From Kingdonia uniflora (lineage: Eukaryota > Streptophyta > Magnoliopsida > Ranunculales > Circaeasteraceae): 64,000 nt of DNA. The notes beneath the pieces are model-generated. The model searched no databases. It saw only the letters and a list, made by a program, of their open reading frames with translations, and was not told the origin of the DNA. Made by a program: the position numbers and the translations under genes. Of the stretch, positions 56,650 through 62,600 are shown in pieces (positions within the stretch are counted from its first letter, which is position 1; the number at the start of each line of letters is the position of its first letter). The stretch spans positions 3,286,001 through 3,350,000 of the forward strand of contig JACGCM010001659.1 in the NCBI GenBank assembly GCA_014058105.1, written 5' to 3'.

Positions 56650-59600
56650 TGATCGTTTTTATGTATAAATAACCAAGGAGCACGATGAAATCCCAATGAC
56701 ACTCAAGAACTTCACTTACAAATCGTATACAGGTATAAGCTTGCAATATTAGATAGAATGTCAAGAAACAAACAATGTAGGAATTTATATTTCCTATTAG
56801 AGCACACACCGTGCACTAATCCCTCAGACTAAAGCCCCTTTAGCTAGTCCCAGCACCCTCTAGATTGGGGTATAACTTAAGGTGAAATTCCACACTTCTA
56901 CACCTAACCTTCCTTTCTCAATAATCCCAAACATCAATCTTAATTAATGTTATTTTCTTTAATCTCCTTCTACTAAATATCTGATGAGAGTATCTCGTAT
57001 ATTACTGTGACCAGTGCCCCTATTTCAACTACTAGTCCACCATTCTTTGTCCACCTAAACTCATCGCATTAATGCACTAAATACATTCTTTTGTTGATTT
57101 CCCCTCCTTTCTGCCTCAACACCAGTCAGCCTAATGTCCACCATAAATCAGGGAATCTACTGCCTACTTTATCGGAGTCAAAAATACTCAAGTAAAACCT
57201 CTTTAAATCTTTAAGTTTGGTCCTATACACGGCCATACATATGGTCTTTGTGATCATTTCTTACGGTTGTCTTTGGAATCCTGGTCACTCGAACCATATG
57301 TTATTAAATAAAAGTGGCGACTGGCATTTGGTTTATTTCACCGCGGTCAAGAAGAAGTGGGAACTCTGAGGAAAATCTAAGAAGACCCTTCCAAAAACTT
57401 TCGGGAAAAGCCTTCTCTTATTCAAAATTAATTGGAAAAATTGACTTAATTGGCTCATTTTTCTTGGGTTCTCTAGATTGTTAGACCAAGTAATTACATT
57501 CACCAAAAGACATCCAAAATCATGACGGGTTTTACCATCCAGCCGTTTTTGTTTTTGTTTTCAAACATAGAATTTAGGGATAGGGAAAAAGGAAATGATA
57601 ATAAAAGCAACAAGAGCAAGAAGAAGTGAAAGTTTGGTAAATGTCTATAGTGCATAAATGAGTTGTTACATAGGTTACTAAAGAGGATTAACGAGCAGTT
57701 ACAGTAGTTACAAAGAAGCTGTTAAAGAAGGCAGTTACATAGGTTACTAATGATGCAGCAGAGAGTAAAGGTCTATGGCTTAACAGTCCCCTGCAAACTT
57801 GGCAGTCTTTGATGAACAAGTTTGGAGCACAATAGCTCAAAGCAATGCTTGTAAAGACCTTTAGTGAAGAGATCAGAAAGTTGATCGAATGAAGGAACAA
57901 ACTGGACCCGATGTGTCCCAAAAACAACACGCTCACGAATGAAGTGATAGTCAAGCTCAATATATTTTGTGCAAGCATGGAAAACCGGGTTATAGGCCAT
58001 ATAAGTAGTGCTTAGGTTGTCACAAAAGAGAAGGATGGGTGGTGGATATGCATATTGAGCTCACAAAGAAGATGAGCAATCCACACCGTCTCTGAACAAA
58101 CATAAGCGAGAACGATACTCAGACTCAACACTAGAGCGAGACACGATAAGTTGTTTCTTAGCAGTCTAAGAAATAAGATTTAGACCCAGAAACACACAAA
58201 AACTTGATGTAGAATGCCGTGCATCAGGATAACCAGCCCAATCAGCATCGTAAAATGCATGTAGTGATGGAGGGCCAGAAGCTTGCCGAAAAGCCAAACC
58301 GAAATCAATTGTGCCTTTAAGGTAACAGAGAATACGTTCAACAGCATCAAGATTCCCAGAGCGGGGAACACTCATAAACTGAGCTACATGATGAACGTCA
58401 AAGGCAATGTCTGGTCTCGTAAGAGTCAAGTACTGGAGGGACCCCACAAGACGACGATACTCAGTAGCATTGGAAAAAAAATCACCAAAGAGAGCGGATA
58501 ATTGAGACTTAGCACTCAACGGAGTATTACACGGCTTACACTCGGTCATGTTATTGCGACGAAGGAGATCAACTGTGTATTTGGGTTGAGAAAGATGTAA
58601 GCCAGATTCTGTATAAGTTGCCTCAAGGCCCGGAAAGTAATTGAGAGGTCCGAGATCCTTTGTCTCAAACTCCTTACCAAGAGTGGAAACAAAGGATGAA
58701 ATGAGAGAAGGCGAGTTCCCTATGAGCACAATATCATCCACATATAATAGAAGAACTATCATCTCGGAGGTAGCTTTATAGACAAACATGGAAGAGTCGG
58801 CTCTACTTTGAAGAAACCCATACTGTAATGGAAAACTGATGAACCATTGGAACCAAGTGCAAGGAGCCTGCTTTAGACCGTAAATGGCTTTGTGAAGCCT
58901 GCACACATGATGCGGATGACTCGAATCTACAAAGCCAGGGGGTTGTGTCATGTGAAGTGTCTCAGAAATAGATCCATAGAGAAATGTGTTCTTCACATCT
59001 AACTGTCAGAGAGACCATCAGATAGACCATCAGATGATACATCAAGACTGAGAAATACACATAGTAGTAGACTTAACCACAAGCTGAATGTCTCATCATA
59101 GTCGAGACCCTGTTGATGGTGAAACCCTTTAGCCACTAACCGTGCCGTGTGAGTAACAAGTGGGATCAAGCTCTTAAGAAGGTGCCTGAACAAGATAGGC
59201 CTGAGGTAGCGGGTACCGAATGGTATGAAGGGCATATGACTTTGGTGGAATAGTACCATCACGAGTTCTAGTCATCATGGGACGAGTGGATTGTTGAGGA
59301 AGTGGATAAGTAGGAGAAATGGTTGGTTGAGTATCATTTGAGGAAGGAGTAAAAGTCGAATAGCTTGACTCAACATCTTTCGGTGGTGGTAACTTTGAAG
59401 AATCATTAATAGGCCGGATGCGTGAGCACTGAATTATCAAATGAAAATCGTTGACTGGCTGAGGTTCAGCAACAGGTACAGGTGGAGTGTAAGAAGCATG
59501 AGCAAGTGGTTCTGAAGGAGATATCATCACAGGAGCAAAATCCAACTCAATGTAATCAGAAGAGGGCGTCATTGAAGCATGTTACACAAGGGCAAAGGGA

Positions 59601-62600
59601 AACTGTTGCTCAACAAATCTCACATGGCAAGAAACATACACACGATTGGTAGCTGAGTCAAGGCACCTACCACCTTATGTTGAGAGTTGTAACCTAAAAA
59701 CGCGCATTCAACAGACCTTGACAATAGCCTAAGTGTGGGTAGCATGCACAACCGAAGATACAGAGATCAGTATAGGATAGGGTTTGACCAAAAAAATGAG
59801 AATAACGAGAATCCCACTTGAGTAATGGTGTGGAAAGACTGTTAATAAGTAAACCGCAGTGGAAACGCGTCAACCCAAAGGTTAAGTGGAGCTTGAAAGG
59901 TAACTAGAAGAGTGCGGGCCATGTCAACGATGTGACGGTCTTTCCGCTCAACAAGGTTGTTTTGTTGTGGGGTGTAAGGCAAGATAAACGAAGGTGAATG
60001 CTTAATTCACGACAAAGGGAGCCAAACTAACTGTTAACATATTCAGTATCCCCATCACTTTGGAAGAACTTGAGGCTACTATTAAAAATGTTTCGGATAC
60101 TATGAAGGAATGCTTGAAAATGTGTGAATACTTTGGACTTACGGTGCATAGGAAAAATCCAAGTGTACCTAGTAAAGTCATCAGGATACAAAATATAATA
60201 TTTAAAACCATAAACAGATACAACAGAAGACATCCACACATCTGAATGCACAAGATAAAAAGGAGATTTGGCACTTATCTCATTGTTATTATGAAAGGGG
60301 AGGTGTGTGGATTTACCCAATGTACAACCTTTACAAAGGGAATGATTTAGACAAAAGTTCGAACTAAGAAACTTATGTGAGAGCCTAAATAAGATAAGAT
60401 CTGAGCATTTGGATGACCAAGCCTATCGTGCCATAACTAAGTAGAAAATCCAGTAAAAGCCTGAGGAGAATCACGACCGGAGGAAATAGGATAAAGATCG
60501 CCCTTACATTGGCCCTGAAATAAAAGAACCATTGAAAAGTTAGAAATAGAATAAACATATAAGGAGTGAAGGTAAAACTGACAGAGTTATCACGGGTGAA
60601 TCTAGCAACTGGTAATAAGTTCTTATACATTGCTGGAACATGGTAGGCATTATGTAAATGAGAAGTATGAGAACCAAGGGTAAGAGGAATGCTACTAGTA
60701 TTGGATATGTTAAGAGTTGTGCCATTGCCAAGAAGAACACAATTATTACCAGTGTATGGGGCATAATTTTGATTAGCATCGGCATTTCCAGTCATGTGAT
60801 GTGTGGCTCCAAGGTCAGGATACCAGTTCAGATCCATAGGTAATGTCGGATCCATAGGTAATGCCATAGGCTGTCCAAGTTGTAAACCAGCAAAGGTTGT
60901 ATGAAGCTGGTTCGGGGTACCATAACGAGGACAAGTGAGAGCCATGTGTTAGACTCTACTACAAACCTGATACATAAGAGTAGGTGGAGCACCAAGAATG
61001 CTAGTGTTATTGTTCATGTTGATATTGTTGTTGTTGTTGTAACCACAGTTTTGATTGTGATTCCTGCTGCCATTAGCATACCGATTGTTCCCACGATTGC
61101 TATGTTGATTTTTCCCTGATTTCCACGGGACTGAGTGTTTTCAGAAGCAATAGTTTGAGTAGCTAAGAGAGTTGTATGAGGAGGGACAGCAGGAGAAGAA
61201 TGAGCCATCTGAGTCTCAAATGTAAGGAGGCACGCACGAAGATCCTCATATTGGGGTAAGAGTGAAAAATTACGGATCGTCGTCACAATCATGCCATAAT
61301 TAACGTCCAAGCCTCGCAGAATAGACGCTACCAAATCGATGTTAGACACAGGTTAACCAATAGAAGCTAAAAATTAGTGAGTGTCTTAGCGTATTGTAGA
61401 TAGTTAGACACAGTCTGAGTGTCTTTTGATAGAGAAAGAAGCTGGAACGTATGTTTGCAGTATTGGCCTCAAATTGTTGAGCAAAGTGGCGAGAAAGATA
61501 ATCTCATACTGCACGAGAAGTAGCGGTGCCAACCACTAAAGTCAAAATAGATTTTGTAAGAGTAGAGGTGAAGTAACTCTTTACCAATTGATCAGCTTGA
61601 TACCAAGCAGTGTACTCCGGATTGTTACGGGCAGGAAGGGTGTCATCAGCAACTAAAATGACGCCGGGGGGGGGGGGGGGGGGGCAAGATGAGAGCCATC
61701 AACAAAGCGCATAAAGTTATGGCTATGGAGGAAGGGTTCCATTTGACACAACCATGTCATGTAGTTATTGTCAATTAGCTTGATGAAGTGTCCAACATTT
61801 GGAGCGGACAAGGAGATACGTGTTATAGAGGGTGACGTGATGTAGAAGAACTAGGAGTTATTAGAAATGCTAGAATTCATCATTGTCGATGCGAAGATAG
61901 AATAGGTTGTTTGGGTAAGAGAAAGATTGATGAAAAAAGATATGGATAAGAGAAAGGCAGCAGAGAGCTAGGAGGCTGGAAGTCAAAGGGGTCGTAGACC
62001 CTATGATACCATGAAATTTTGGTAAATGTCAAGCTTATTATTCTTCTCTCTAGGAGGTGTATATATATACATGAGTAGGCCTGCGAAAACAGCCCTTGGC
62101 CCGGCCCAACCCGCCCTTTAAAAAATAGGGCTTAAGCCCTTCAAATCCCTACTTTGAACATCTAAGGGCTAGGCTAACCCGTCCCTTATAACTGGTAGGG
62201 TAGGGTCAGGGTCTAATGTTTGTAGCCTTTAGCCAGCCCTTTCGCACTTAATCTAACCCTTATTAAACCCGCCCGTACTAAGCCCTTTAAAACATGATTT
62301 AAATTTAATTTAATACTATCTAGTATCTACATCCACTTTTTAGCATATATTTTGATAGCCACTGTATATTTTAAATTTGTAATGAATACAAGGGATCATT
62401 TCTTTTCATTTTGTAGTAAAATAGTTTATACTCTTACTCTAATTTTTCCAGTGTAAAATTAGAGGACCATATGAATACCTCTTGAGTATTTATTTTATTT
62501 TATCTTTTGATTCATGTTCGTAGAGAGGTAAGGCATATATCCCCCTCTCATGATTTTCATTATTTCAAATAAATTTATTAATAGTTTTGTTAAAAGAATC

